DNA of 46,968 nt from the IMG/VR virus record IMGVR_UViG_3300027675_000009, positions 1 to 46,968 of that record; one strand, written 5' to 3'. Made by a program: the position numbers and the translations under genes. This DNA comes from a virus. Below the pieces are notes generated by a model. It was not told where the DNA came from. It saw only the letters and a program-made list of their open reading frames with translations, and ran no database searches. Of this stretch, positions 26,801 through 33,410 are shown piece by piece (positions within the stretch are counted from its first letter, which is position 1; every line of letters starts with the position of its first letter).

Positions 26801-26903
26801 GCGCGCGTACAGATCGCCGCCCGCAGCTTTGTCACACGTCCCAACCTTCGTGCGCACCGTACAGATCGGCCCCGCGCCTCTGCCACACGTCGCAAGTATC
26901 TAT
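26801..26903. repeat. Imperfect tandem repeat of about 51-52 bp
   Basis: Two GC-rich units each contain GTACAGATCG (26807 and 26859) and CACACGTC plus CAA (26833 and 26884). They lie in a 325-base non-coding gap (26778-27102) between the terminator and the small-gene operon, in otherwise AT-rich DNA. Possibly a protein-binding pair; nothing else is recognised in this gap except a weak TTGACT box at 26997. Confidence 0.55.
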
Positions 26904-27080
26904 ACAACCCACAGACAAGCGACTTACACGTATATGAAACGTAGCTAACATCATCAATAATGATGCAGTATTATCCAGAGTGCACGAACTCCTAACTTGA
27001 CTTATGTGGAGTTTTGTAGTAGCATAGTACTAGATAATGGTGGTTTGAGAAATGCCACACATTATCACTCACAAAACAGC

Positions 27081-27092
27081 TTATACATATAA
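27081..27092. promoter_or_regulatory. TTATACATATAA palindrome variant before the small-gene operon
   Basis: One base different from the exact palindrome; it merges into AAGGAG, the ribosome site of the first small gene (start 27103), just as copies 1 and 2 merge with theirs. Confidence 0.5.
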
Positions 27093-27102
27093 GGAGACTA
27101 TG

Positions 27103-27282
27103 ATGAAGTATGAAGTCATCATCGAACACCGCCCTATGTTTTCTCGTGGTGAGGAAGCATGGAAGGTAGTTGGTAGCTTTGTTGCACATAATAAGAGTTT
27201 CGCCGACTACTTTGTCGATGTGATCTCTTGTCAACATGGCTATCGTACTAAGGTGCGTGAAGTCGTTGGGGAGACAGTGTAA
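27103..27282 (+). CDS. Hypothetical small protein (59 aa)
   Basis: Of two adjacent ATGs (27100, 27103) the second has better spacing to AAGGAG. The sequence is beta-strand like (MKYEVIIEHRP, EEAWKVVGSFVAHN) and soluble. First gene of the tightly packed operon of small genes; the next starts on its stop codon. No family recognised. Confidence 0.65.
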   Translation: MKYEVIIEHRPMFSRGEEAWKVVGSFVAHNKSFADYFVDVISCQHGYRTKVREVVGETV

Positions 27283-27500
27283 TGGATATCAATCTCAACA
27301 GTCGAGAGATCACACTTATCCTTGTGTCGTTGATACATAGGATGGACTTAATCAAATCGCGACCAGACCTAACTGAAACTTACGAGGAAACTCGTAATAT
27401 ATATAAGCGTATCTTCAAGGAGCGTAAGGAGTATCAAGATGCTAAACATATGCGAGATGATAACTTGGCCGGAGGAAGTGGTGGAGGATTACGGACATGA
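27282..27500 (+). CDS. Hypothetical small helical protein (72 aa)
   Basis: The start overlaps the upstream stop (TAATG). Mostly helical (REITLILVSLIHRMDLIK, then EETRNIYKRIFKERKEYQD), ending in a Gly-rich tail (AGGSGGG). The first helix is hydrophobic but too broken by charges to be a membrane span. Function unknown. Confidence 0.65.
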   Translation: MDINLNSREITLILVSLIHRMDLIKSRPDLTETYEETRNIYKRIFKERKEYQDAKHMRDDNLAGGSGGGLRT

Positions 27501-27712
27501 CGAACAGGCGAGACGTATTCGGCTGGGACTTACCTCCCGGCGTAACTCAGCGTATGATAGACGACTCAGTAGGTGGAGACGATCCTACTGAGGATATTAG
27601 TGATCTTGAGCGTTCGATAACTATGATCGAAGGTGAAATAAAGGAACTTAATGAAACAATGGAAAAGCTGAAGAACAAACTCACTAAACTTATAGAGGAA
27701 TACGGTCAATGA
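27497..27712 (+). CDS. Hypothetical coiled-coil protein (71 aa)
   Basis: ATGA overlap with the previous gene. An acidic N-terminal half (DDSVGGDDPTEDISD) leads to a clear heptad coil over residues ~33-70 (ITMIEGEIKELNETMEKL), so it probably oligomerises or binds a partner helix. No enzymatic motif. Confidence 0.65.
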   Translation: MTNRRDVFGWDLPPGVTQRMIDDSVGGDDPTEDISDLERSITMIEGEIKELNETMEKLKNKLTKLIEEYGQ

Positions 27713-27930
27713 CAGGTAGAGAGGACTATGATGCAGAAGAATGGGCGGACATATGTGAGACGTTTGCAGATCCAGGCGGCAATTCAGCGTTACGAGCAGC
27801 TACGAAGAGCAATCCTCGCAACCTCTCGTGCCCCAATTGCAAACGGCGAAACAAGCTCACTCCCGCCGATAGAGCATTGGGATATCAATGCGATACGTGC
27901 GCTGATCTTGCTGAACGAGGAGGGTATTGA
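27709..27930 (+). CDS. Small zinc-ribbon protein (73 aa)
   Basis: Two Cys pairs, CPNC (residues ~41-44) and CDTC (~61-64), about 16 residues apart with basic residues between (KRRNKLTPADR), form a zinc ribbon. The N-terminal 30 residues are acidic. Such mini-proteins may bind host RNA polymerase or nucleic acid; the target is not shown. Four-base overlaps on both sides. Confidence 0.7.
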   Translation: MTGREDYDAEEWADICETFADPGGNSALRAATKSNPRNLSCPNCKRRNKLTPADRALGYQCDTCADLAERGGY

Positions 27931-28163
27931 TGGCAATCATAGCGAACATGGGTCGAGTGATTGTTATCGGACTAGAAGAGAAGAACATTGAGAAGCTAAA
28001 GAGAGGCGAACCATTCCATCAGTATCTCGAAGATAAGATTGGAATACCTCATGATATCGTCATCTTCTATGGAAAGGATATGGAGGCGTTAGAGAAGATA
28101 ACTAAGGATATGACTGGACCTAATACGATAGTCAAAGACCATCGAAGTAGGAGGAAACAGTGA
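27930..28163 (+). CDS. Hypothetical small protein (77 aa)
   Basis: ATG 27930 shares a base with the previous stop and has GGAGG upstream. Short strands (MGRVIVIGL, HDIVIFYG) alternate with charged helices (EEKNIEKLKRG, MEALEKITKD), a compact alpha/beta plan. No domain recognised. Confidence 0.6.
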   Translation: MAIIANMGRVIVIGLEEKNIEKLKRGEPFHQYLEDKIGIPHDIVIFYGKDMEALEKITKDMTGPNTIVKDHRSRRKQ

Positions 28164-28471
28164 AAGGTAAATACACAATCATCCACACTAACGATGTAAT
28201 CAGCGAAGCTGAGCTGACTGAACCACCAACTCTCGAAATGCTACAATCAGCAGTGGGTGGTAGTATCGAAACAGTACCGATGTTCGTTCTATATAAGGAC
28301 GAACATTGTGTTTGCTTCTGTAATGAGGAGGGTAAGATACACGGCCTACCTCTTAATATAAGCGCGACTGAGCTATGGAATAAACAACGTCATCCCCATC
28401 CTATTGATGATGTACTGGTTGGTGATGTCGTAATCATCCGCGGAGACAATGAAATGATGAGGGCACTATGA
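28160..28471 (+). CDS. DUF3846-like protein (103 aa)
   Basis: GTG 28160 overlaps the previous stop (GTGA). The LEMLQSAVGGSIETVPM segment followed by CNEEGKIHGLPLNISATEL, with a late DVLVGDVVIIRGD, is the DUF3846 signature found in many phages. The role is unknown; the family is thought to be a small beta-rich regulatory or inhibitor fold. Confidence 0.75.
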   Translation: MKGKYTIIHTNDVISEAELTEPPTLEMLQSAVGGSIETVPMFVLYKDEHCVCFCNEEGKIHGLPLNISATELWNKQRHPHPIDDVLVGDVVIIRGDNEMMRAL

Positions 28472-28698
28472 CTAATCCAATAGCCGAAAGGAGCCAACGT
28501 GATGCTGCTGTACTCGCAGATCACGTACTCTGTGTATTAGTTAAGGCTACAATGTACGATAAGGAGACACTTGAACTCGCGAAGAAATACCTATCGCGTG
28601 ATCTAGGTGCAGATACTCCAGAAGAACAAGCTGTTGTTACCGCAATCCTCGCTCTTATTGATACGGAGATAAAAGATGAGACTACGCTATTGGCGTAA
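28468..28698 (+). CDS. Hypothetical helical protein (76 aa)
   Basis: ATGA overlap with the DUF3846 gene. Wholly helical and soluble (QRDAAVLADHVLCVLVKATM; EEQAVVTAILALIDTEIKD). The end overlaps the following 42-aa gene by 23 bp. No family recognised. Confidence 0.6.
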   Translation: MTNPIAERSQRDAAVLADHVLCVLVKATMYDKETLELAKKYLSRDLGADTPEEQAVVTAILALIDTEIKDETTLLA

Positions 28699-28804
28699 TT
28701 GGTGGGGACTTAAGTGTTGGATGGAGATGTGTGGTGGTCAGATTGACTACGATAACCGCTCTACATTCTGGCAATGCGTGGATTGTGGGAGGATAAAGAG
28801 ATGA
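28676..28804 (+). CDS. Very small zinc-binding candidate protein (42 aa)
   Basis: A short frame with GGAG before ATG 28676, ending in an ATGA overlap with the next gene. The 42 residues contain Cys at ~14, 19, 34 and 37 (KCWMEMC and CVDC) and are rich in Trp and Arg (RYWRNWWG), giving a zinc-ribbon pattern. It fills what would otherwise be a 100-base gap. Confidence 0.6.
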   Translation: MRLRYWRNWWGLKCWMEMCGGQIDYDNRSTFWQCVDCGRIKR

Positions 28805-28986
28805 CAAGACGTGACTTCCAAGCTCTAGCTATTGGACTATACGAAGCGAGAATAAGCCCACGTGAGAGGCAGAAACTCGCCAACATCATCGCATCTATAT
28901 GTGCGAAACACAATCAGGCGTTCAACTCGACTAAGTTCTACGAAGCAGCAGGATGTAATAAGCATCCAGCGTTGGAGGAAAAGTGA
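28801..28986 (+). CDS. Hypothetical protein (61 aa)
   Basis: ATG 28801 has GGGAGG upstream, so the longer in-frame reading from 28774 is rejected. Helical (FQALAIGLYEARISPRERQK, then LANIIASICAKHN) with a FNSTKFYEAAGC motif that recurs in small phage early genes. Two Cys residues only; function unknown. Confidence 0.65.
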   Translation: MTRRDFQALAIGLYEARISPRERQKLANIIASICAKHNQAFNSTKFYEAAGCNKHPALEEK

Positions 28987-29195
28987 TGGACGAACCCGTA
29001 TGCGAACTCTGTGGTAATGAACAGGCCACGATTAAATTACTAGAGGTTGCTGCATGTGATGATTGTGCAGCAAACACACTACGAGATACCATACGAGAAA
29101 CAATGGGACATGTGTGTGCGAGTATTAGTAGAAATCCTAATAGTGGGTTTCTACAGATGTGTCTTGCACCATTCGGAACGGAGCATAATCACTAA
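28986..29195 (+). CDS. Small zinc-ribbon protein (69 aa)
   Basis: ATG 28986 with GGAGG ahead. CELCGNEQ (residues ~6-13) and CDDCAAN (~24-30) form a compact two-knuckle zinc site; further Cys and His residues follow (CASISRN, C-x-APFGTEHNH) and may bind a second metal. Confidence 0.65.
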   Translation: MDEPVCELCGNEQATIKLLEVAACDDCAANTLRDTIRETMGHVCASISRNPNSGFLQMCLAPFGTEHNH

Positions 29196-29413
29196 TGGCT
29201 TATACGCATAAGAACTATCGAACTAAGAAATCCCTAATCATGGACGTTAAGGATGGCGTCCGTGTTACTGTCTATCAACCTAATGCGGAGTTAACAGGAG
29301 CACACACACCAGACAATGGTACAGTCTACCTCGAAGGTCCACACTTCCCGGAGCCACACAAATGGTATGCAGAATGCATCGTCAAGGATGGAATAGTAGT
29401 CAAGGTAAAATGA
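29195..29413 (+). CDS. Hypothetical beta-rich protein (72 aa)
   Basis: ATG shares a base with the previous stop. The sequence is strand-like throughout (VRVTVYQPNAELTG, GTVYLEGPHF, VKDGIVVKVK), suggesting a small barrel such as an OB or SH3-type fold, without any recognised signature. Confidence 0.6.
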   Translation: MAYTHKNYRTKKSLIMDVKDGVRVTVYQPNAELTGAHTPDNGTVYLEGPHFPEPHKWYAECIVKDGIVVKVK

Positions 29414-29598
29414 TGAACACAGACGACCCCCGAGCGTGCAGTTGCGGCTCCGGTAACATGCGCCGCGCAGTATATGATGGCTACAACATATTCCTCACAT
29501 TCGTATGTGATGAATGCTACGAACGGAAGATATCCAAATTCAGACCGGATATCTTTACACAGTATGAGACAATCGAACGTATAGAGCCGGAGGATTGA
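29410..29598 (+). CDS. Small zinc-ribbon protein (62 aa)
   Basis: The start is ATG 29410 or the adjacent 29413, overlapping the upstream stop; AAGG precedes. ACSCGSGNMRR and FVCDECYERKISKF supply a C-x-C and a C-x2-C pair about 20 residues apart, a zinc-ribbon pattern. The C-terminus is acidic. Confidence 0.65.
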   Translation: MMNTDDPRACSCGSGNMRRAVYDGYNIFLTFVCDECYERKISKFRPDIFTQYETIERIEPED

Positions 29599-29870
29599 TG
29601 GCTGTATACGAACGATTGACAATACCAGTAAACACACAACTACTAAGTATCGAGCGCCTACCGCGTAATGAGTGGGCAATATGGATATACAGTAACATGA
29701 GTGAGTTGCGTAAACACCACACGGAACGGAATGGGACGTTCCTTCAACTAAACATCGATGGTAGCATAGATAGGATCACGGTTAGTGGAGGAGAAACTGT
29801 AGATTTCATCACCGTGCTACCTCAAATCGAGGCAACAGATGAAGAACAAATACGTGACCCTACGCGTTAG
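29598..29870 (+). CDS. Hypothetical protein (90 aa)
   Basis: ATG 29598 is preceded by GGAGG and overlaps the prior stop. Alternating strands and short helices (NTQLLSIERLPRNEWAIWIY; FLQLNIDGSIDRITVSGG). The last 32 bases overlap the next gene. No family recognised. Confidence 0.6.
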   Translation: MAVYERLTIPVNTQLLSIERLPRNEWAIWIYSNMSELRKHHTERNGTFLQLNIDGSIDRITVSGGETVDFITVLPQIEATDEEQIRDPTR

Positions 29871-30099
29871 CCGCAAACTCACTAAAGCTGAGGAGGATCA
29901 TGTCGCTAAGATAAGTGATCCTACTCAACAGATGTGGGAGATCGAACGGCATACGTTTCTATTTAGAATGGCCGTTCGTGCTGAGACTGAGAAGGCTGCT
30001 ATCAAGTCCCTAAAGAAAATGCTCGCGAGTGAGTTAGTAATAGAGAAAGACAATGGGAAAGAAGTTCCGTCCACCAAACCAAAAGGTAGACGTATTTAA
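29839..30099 (+). CDS. Hypothetical helical, basic protein (86 aa)
   Basis: It overlaps the previous gene by 32 bp and the HNH gene by 47 bp. Charged helices (KLTKAEEDHVAKISD, then AETEKAAIKSLKKMLASEL) and a basic end (KPKGRRI). The double overlap suggests that the HNH gene was inserted nearby or that starts are nested. Function unknown. Confidence 0.55.
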   Translation: MKNKYVTLRVSRKLTKAEEDHVAKISDPTQQMWEIERHTFLFRMAVRAETEKAAIKSLKKMLASELVIEKDNGKEVPSTKPKGRRI

Positions 30100-30589
30100 A
30101 TACATAACTATAAGGGGCGAAGATGATTGCTGGCTATGGACTGGCGGTTTAGTCGGTAAGGATAGTCGCCCCTACTTTTCTGTTGATGGTAAGAAGTTGC
30201 TCGCATACCGAATAGTATACGAGCTAACGAGAGGTGTAGAGTTGAAGTCAGGAACGATGATCCGACATACATGCGACAATCGTGTATGTTGTAATCCTAA
30301 GCACCTAGAAGCGGGTAGTCATCAAGAGAACATGGAGGATATGAAAGAGAGACAACGACACGGACTACCACACCATACAGTGAGGCATATTAAGAAGCTG
30401 ATCCTTCAAGGTGTGCCTTATAGTGTAATAGGTGAGCGATACGGTGTTAGTAAATCGTTGGTTAGTGAAATAGCTAATCATCGAGTGTATACACATGTAA
30501 GCTTACAGGATGAAAGATACAATGATCCCGTATATAGTGAAGAAGCCCTAGCCAAAGGAGCTATAGATGGCAAAGGTAAGGTACAATGA
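30053..30589 (+). CDS. HNH endonuclease with C-terminal helix-turn-helix (178 aa)
   Basis: Residues ~20-95 are an HNH domain: CWLWTG opens it, MIRHTCDNRVCCNPKHLEAGSHQENM is the core with the H-N-H residues and zinc-type Cys pairs. Residues ~108-140 (VRHIKKLILQGVPYSVIGERYGVSKSLVSEIANHR, in two parts) are a helix-turn-helix that would read DNA. This is the plan of free-standing phage homing endonucleases. It is the only clear selfish gene in the window. Start ATG 30053 lies within the previous gene and has only a weak ribosome site. Confidence 0.88.
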   Translation: MGKKFRPPNQKVDVFKYITIRGEDDCWLWTGGLVGKDSRPYFSVDGKKLLAYRIVYELTRGVELKSGTMIRHTCDNRVCCNPKHLEAGSHQENMEDMKERQRHGLPHHTVRHIKKLILQGVPYSVIGERYGVSKSLVSEIANHRVYTHVSLQDERYNDPVYSEEALAKGAIDGKGKVQ

Positions 30590-30845
30590 CCATCCACTAG
30601 CAGACTGTCTAAAGATGGTGGATGAGATACGGAGTAAAGACCCTAAAGCTAACGCTTACCAGAAGTTCACATGTGAGAAGTGCGGTAGTAGACAGACTAT
30701 CGACGAGCCTAACACATTCTACACAAGCGGCTCATGTGAAGAGTGTAAACACATCACGGATATAGCAAAGAGAGGATGTAACTATATGATGGTATTTGGC
30801 GATATCAAGGTAGCTACGGAGGTACTAAATGAGCGAGGTGATTAG
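30567..30845 (+). CDS. Zinc-ribbon protein (92 aa)
   Basis: AAAGGAG precedes ATG 30567; overlaps the HNH end. FTCEKCGSRQTI (residues ~34-45) and GSCEECKHIT (~56-65) form a textbook zinc ribbon of a type often seen in small phage early genes. Probably nucleic-acid or polymerase binding. Confidence 0.72.
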   Translation: MAKVRYNDHPLADCLKMVDEIRSKDPKANAYQKFTCEKCGSRQTIDEPNTFYTSGSCEECKHITDIAKRGCNYMMVFGDIKVATEVLNERGD

Positions 30846-30987
30846 TTACATCTTCTGGGTACTCGGTTTCCTATTACAATTCGTAATGTGGACGCTAGGT
30901 ATCTACATGCTACTCACAGTACTCTACATCATAGCTGAAGTACTGCTGAGTTTCGTTGGCTATAAGCTGACAATACAAAAGGAATAG
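30829..30987 (+). CDS. Small membrane protein (52 aa)
   Basis: A short frame with GGAGG seven bases before ATG 30829, overlapping the zinc-ribbon gene and filling the gap to 30991. The 52 residues are nearly all hydrophobic from 5 to 45 (ISYIFWVLGFLLQFVMW, then IYMLLTVLYIIAEVLLSFV), so one long or two membrane spans, with a charged KLTIQKE end. In the early arm it might act on the host envelope, superinfection or defence; nothing more can be said. Confidence 0.7.
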   Translation: MSEVISYIFWVLGFLLQFVMWTLGIYMLLTVLYIIAEVLLSFVGYKLTIQKE

Positions 30988-30990
30988 ATC

Positions 30991-31317
30991 ATGAGTACTA
31001 AAGGTCTCTATGTCTTCAAGAATAAAGATCCAATCATCGACCTCCTACGCGAACTGATCGACACCCGCGCAGGATTAGAGGGCATGACATTCGGAAAGAT
31101 GCTGATGCAAATAGAGAGGGAGACTGACGGTGAAGTTAAGTACTCTACGCTATACGCTTGGTTCATCGGTGAAACACGGTATCCAAGATACTGTACAGTG
31201 GCTCGACTATACATATCAATGCGCTCGTATAGTCGTAAGCCCGTATCTATTGGAGAAACGGAGGCAAATCCGATCGATCTTACATCGAAATCCCGACATC
31301 TTCGTCGGGCTGCATGA
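30991..31317 (+). CDS. Putative helix-turn-helix DNA-binding protein (108 aa)
   Basis: GGAAT lies before ATG 30991. A DNA-binding helix pair is suggested by FGKMLMQIERETDG, then YSTLYAWFIGETRYPRYCTV, the pattern of phage proteins that resemble Cro-type HTH domains (tryptophan followed by Gly-x-T/N-x-x-P). The basic C-terminus (SKSRHLRRAA) would help contact DNA. A candidate transcription regulator of the early arm. Confidence 0.65.
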   Translation: MSTKGLYVFKNKDPIIDLLRELIDTRAGLEGMTFGKMLMQIERETDGEVKYSTLYAWFIGETRYPRYCTVARLYISMRSYSRKPVSIGETEANPIDLTSKSRHLRRAA

Positions 31318-31454
31318 ACTACGCTCAACGCATAAAACGCATAAACCACATAACCTCGATGAACGACGAAAGAGACAACCACACGTTACTACTCATCTGT
31401 TTGGGCTTGTTGGTAGCCATATTTACCATCCTCTGGTACGTATTCACAAGATAG
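31314..31454 (+). CDS. Small single-span membrane protein candidate (46 aa)
   Basis: ATG 31314 overlaps the previous stop (ATGA) in the typical coupled manner; ATG 31359 would give a 31-aa version. A basic N-terminus (YAQRIKRINH) is followed by a hydrophobic span (TLLLICLGLLVAIFTILWYV). No separate ribosome site is seen, so expression would rely on coupling. Confidence 0.45.
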   Translation: MNYAQRIKRINHITSMNDERDNHTLLLICLGLLVAIFTILWYVFTR

Positions 31455-31483
31455 GCGCACCTCTATTACTCGCGCTTATAGTA

Positions 31484-31924
31484 ATGAGTACGGGACTGGT
31501 AATGTCGCAGCCTATAGTACCTAGTAAGGTGAAGTCTGTAGCGATAACACAAGCAGACACGTTCGATATGCGTTGGTTGCCTAAATACGACGACGGAATG
31601 AAGCGTGTGCGTACTATACCTATAAGAGCGGCTAAGAAGGAGATCGAAGATGTACCTATAAGTGAGGATGATCTTAAGGAAGTATCCGCGCGACCCTCGG
31701 TCGCTCCAAATGGTCACGACAAACGACCAAATGATCGCGTAATAATGCCACCAGAACAAAACGAGACGGTACAAAATGCCCGTGGGTCAGGTCATTTCGT
31801 TCCTCCCGTGAACAAAAGGAGAATGAAGGTCGCCTATGTATATAAGCGCGATCAACGAACATGCCTAAGACATGACATGCGTACTGTGTACTATGGTAAA
31901 CATAGATGGAGATGTAGACGATGA
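31484..31924 (+). CDS. Hypothetical protein with C-terminal Cys/His motif (146 aa)
   Basis: The frame is open far upstream (from 31130) but that part overlaps two likelier genes; ATG 31484 is the first sensible start, although no ribosome site precedes it. Just before and after it the frame is hydrophobic (APLLLALIVMSTGLVM), so a longer form with a signal or anchor segment is possible. The middle is charged and disordered. The end, CLRHDMRTVYYGKHRWRCRR, has the C-x2-H, W-R-C pattern of small metal-binding tails found in phage proteins. Confidence 0.5.
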   Translation: MSTGLVMSQPIVPSKVKSVAITQADTFDMRWLPKYDDGMKRVRTIPIRAAKKEIEDVPISEDDLKEVSARPSVAPNGHDKRPNDRVIMPPEQNETVQNARGSGHFVPPVNKRRMKVAYVYKRDQRTCLRHDMRTVYYGKHRWRCRR

Positions 31925-32250
31925 GTGTGAAAGCTGGACTTAAAGTTACACCACGGCCTAAACTTGAACTTGTGCGATCTGTAGCGAAGATCGTAGATGA
32001 ACTTGGCGAAGTGAGTGAACAACGTAAGGAGCTAGAGACGCGTGAACGTGACCTAAAACAGTCCCTCTACACCTACGGTCCCGGTAGTTATAATGGGAAA
32101 GTCTTCGATGCTATGATTAAGGATATCAAGCGTACTAGTTATAAGTCGGAGTTACTCCGCATACATGTGATGCCTGATATACTTAAAAAGTGTGAAGTGT
32201 TGACTGCATACCTCACTTGTAGTACGGAGCGAAAGGCTGATTTGACATAA
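31921..32250 (+). CDS. Hypothetical coiled-coil protein (109 aa)
   Basis: ATGA overlap with the preceding gene. Residues ~18-52 are a coiled coil (VAKIVDELGEVSEQRKELET), followed by LYTYGPGSYNGKVFDAMI, a motif recurring in small phage proteins. Its last codons overlap the -35 box of a strong promoter (32242). Confidence 0.65.
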   Translation: MSVKAGLKVTPRPKLELVRSVAKIVDELGEVSEQRKELETRERDLKQSLYTYGPGSYNGKVFDAMIKDIKRTSYKSELLRIHVMPDILKKCEVLTAYLTCSTERKADLT

Positions 32251-32270
32251 GGATCAACCTGTGGTAGACT
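32242..32270 (+). promoter_or_regulatory. Strong sigma70-type promoter inside the early arm
   Basis: TTGACA (32242-32247), 17 bases, TAGACT (32265-32270). It should start a second early transcript at about 32277, heading into the replication genes through a structured leader. Confidence 0.75.
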
Positions 32271-32304
32271 ATAGTTGTTAAGTTGAGTTGAGTTGAGTGC
32301 GTAA

Positions 32305-32349
32305 GCGGCCAGTGTGTTGATAGCCCCGTAACCCCTACACACTGGTCGC
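32305..32349 (+). ncRNA. Leader hairpin with C-rich loop
   Basis: GCGGCCAGTGTGT (32305-32317) pairs with ACACACTGGTCGC (32337-32349) over 13 bases with one wobble. The 19-base loop begins TGATAGCCCC. It starts ~30 bases after the predicted transcript start and has no T-tract, so it is not a classical terminator. A triple TTGAG repeat precedes it. The rest of the 204-base gap (32251-32454) shows only a TTATACATATAA copy (32379). Confidence 0.6.
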
Positions 32350-32378
32350 CACTCCTCTGTATTTATATTTCAAATTCA

Positions 32379-32390
32379 TTATACATATAA
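32379..32390. promoter_or_regulatory. TTATACATATAA palindrome variant
   Basis: Second copy of the A-variant palindrome, followed by AAG as elsewhere, in the leader 65 bases before the gene at 32455. Confidence 0.4.
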
Positions 32391-32454
32391 AGTCCTCTCC
32401 ATTATAGCAGAGGCAAAACCCCCAAGCTACCGCTACAAACGAACGGAGTTCGAG

Positions 32455-32649
32455 ATGACGATAAGTCGGATCGACAAGAGCCGTCCTGTCATCTATAAAA
32501 ACTACGTGATAAATGTGACTAAAGATCGTCATAGATATATCTTCAAGATACGTAAGAATGTAGACCTCGAATTATCAGGTGTAACTAATACATTAGATGA
32601 GGCATTCGAACAAGCGAGAAATATGATTGATAAAATGGAGGACACATGA
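32455..32649 (+). CDS. Hypothetical small protein (64 aa)
   Basis: CGGAG precedes ATG 32455. Beta-strand first half (VIYKNYVINVTKDRHRYIFKI) and helical second half (LDEAFEQARNMIDKME). First gene of the second early operon, overlapping the next by four bases. No family recognised. Confidence 0.65.
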   Translation: MTISRIDKSRPVIYKNYVINVTKDRHRYIFKIRKNVDLELSGVTNTLDEAFEQARNMIDKMEDT

Positions 32650-32996
32650 GTAACTTCATATGGCCTGATGACTTATCTACACTAAGTCCCGAAGTGTATC
32701 GAGAGTGGCTTACACATATAAGAACAAGACGTGCGAGAATTGGTGATAAGATCGAACGACTTAAAAAGCTCACAAACCGATTAACGGCTGGTGCTGTACG
32801 TGATAAGGTCGAAAAGGAATTACTTAAGTTTAAGAAGTTGCTCGATAAGGCTGACGAAATTATGACAGAGGCGGAGAACCGTCTAAATAACGTCGTAGGA
32901 TTACAGTTGCAGCTTGATGATGCAGATCGACCTCCCGAACCCAAACTCAATGCTGATAATCATGTCGATATGAAAGACCGAAAGGATGTAGCATGA
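32646..32996 (+). CDS. Hypothetical coiled-coil protein (116 aa)
   Basis: ATGA overlap upstream. Almost all helix with heptads over residues ~18-90 (RRARIGDKIERLKKLTNRL; KELLKFKKLLDKADEI) and a polar acidic end. Probably a structural or adaptor coil; no enzyme motif. Confidence 0.65.
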   Translation: MSNFIWPDDLSTLSPEVYREWLTHIRTRRARIGDKIERLKKLTNRLTAGAVRDKVEKELLKFKKLLDKADEIMTEAENRLNNVVGLQLQLDDADRPPEPKLNADNHVDMKDRKDVA

Positions 32997-33226
32997 AGAA
33001 GAAGATCAGACTCACTACACACGGAGCAATATGCGAGGAATGTGAGAACACTAATCAACATTCATTCGCCACGTTAGTTAGATTTAGGCTTCACGAACGA
33101 CCACGTAAAGAGCCTGAGTATTTAGGTCTTATGTGTTTAGCATGTGGTGCAAAGGAGCTATTCGATGAAGTACAAAGCACGCGACCTACAGCAGCTATAC
33201 CGAGAACACGGCCCCGAAAAAGCTAG
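32993..33226 (+). CDS. Zinc-ribbon protein (77 aa)
   Basis: ICEECENTN (residues ~13-21) and MCLACGAKE (~46-54) are two Cys pairs of a zinc ribbon, with a basic N-terminus (MKKKIRLTTHG) and a basic, Pro-rich tail. The tail coding region is shared with the next gene (62-bp overlap). Confidence 0.7.
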   Translation: MKKKIRLTTHGAICEECENTNQHSFATLVRFRLHERPRKEPEYLGLMCLACGAKELFDEVQSTRPTAAIPRTRPRKS

Positions 33227-33410
33227 TTTGATGGTTCATGTAGAGCTAATCGAATATTTAACTGCTATGAATGAACAAATGAATGAGCTTACGCATACAT
33301 GTAATAAGATAATTGATATGATGGGTGCTACTGCGGGTGGATATGCTGATCTAAGAAGACAAGTAGAACGCGTACGTAACAAACAAGGCGATCTGGGAGA
33401 AGGATTATGA
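33165..33410 (+). CDS. Hypothetical helical protein (81 aa)
   Basis: ATG 33165 is chosen because AAAGGAG sits at the right distance; an in-frame codon at 33144 has none. Charged N-terminus (KYKARDLQQLYREHG) and a long helix (YLTAMNEQMNELTHTCNKII). Directly upstream of the RecB-type nuclease and overlapping it by four bases; a partner or regulator is possible but not shown. Confidence 0.65.
   Translation: MKYKARDLQQLYREHGPEKASLMVHVELIEYLTAMNEQMNELTHTCNKIIDMMGATAGGYADLRRQVERVRNKQGDLGEGL

Noticed and set aside
26801-26903. CRISPR-like repeat
   Set aside because: Only two diverged units without spacer structure.
26997-27040. Promoter with TTGACT before the small-gene operon
   Set aside because: Nearest -10-like hexamers are at wrong spacing; kept only as a remark in the repeat entry.
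31130-31483. Upstream part of the long frame 31130-31924 as coding
   Set aside because: It overlaps the HTH gene and a coupled 46-aa membrane frame, has no ribosome site and reads as basic low-quality sequence; only 31484 onward is kept.
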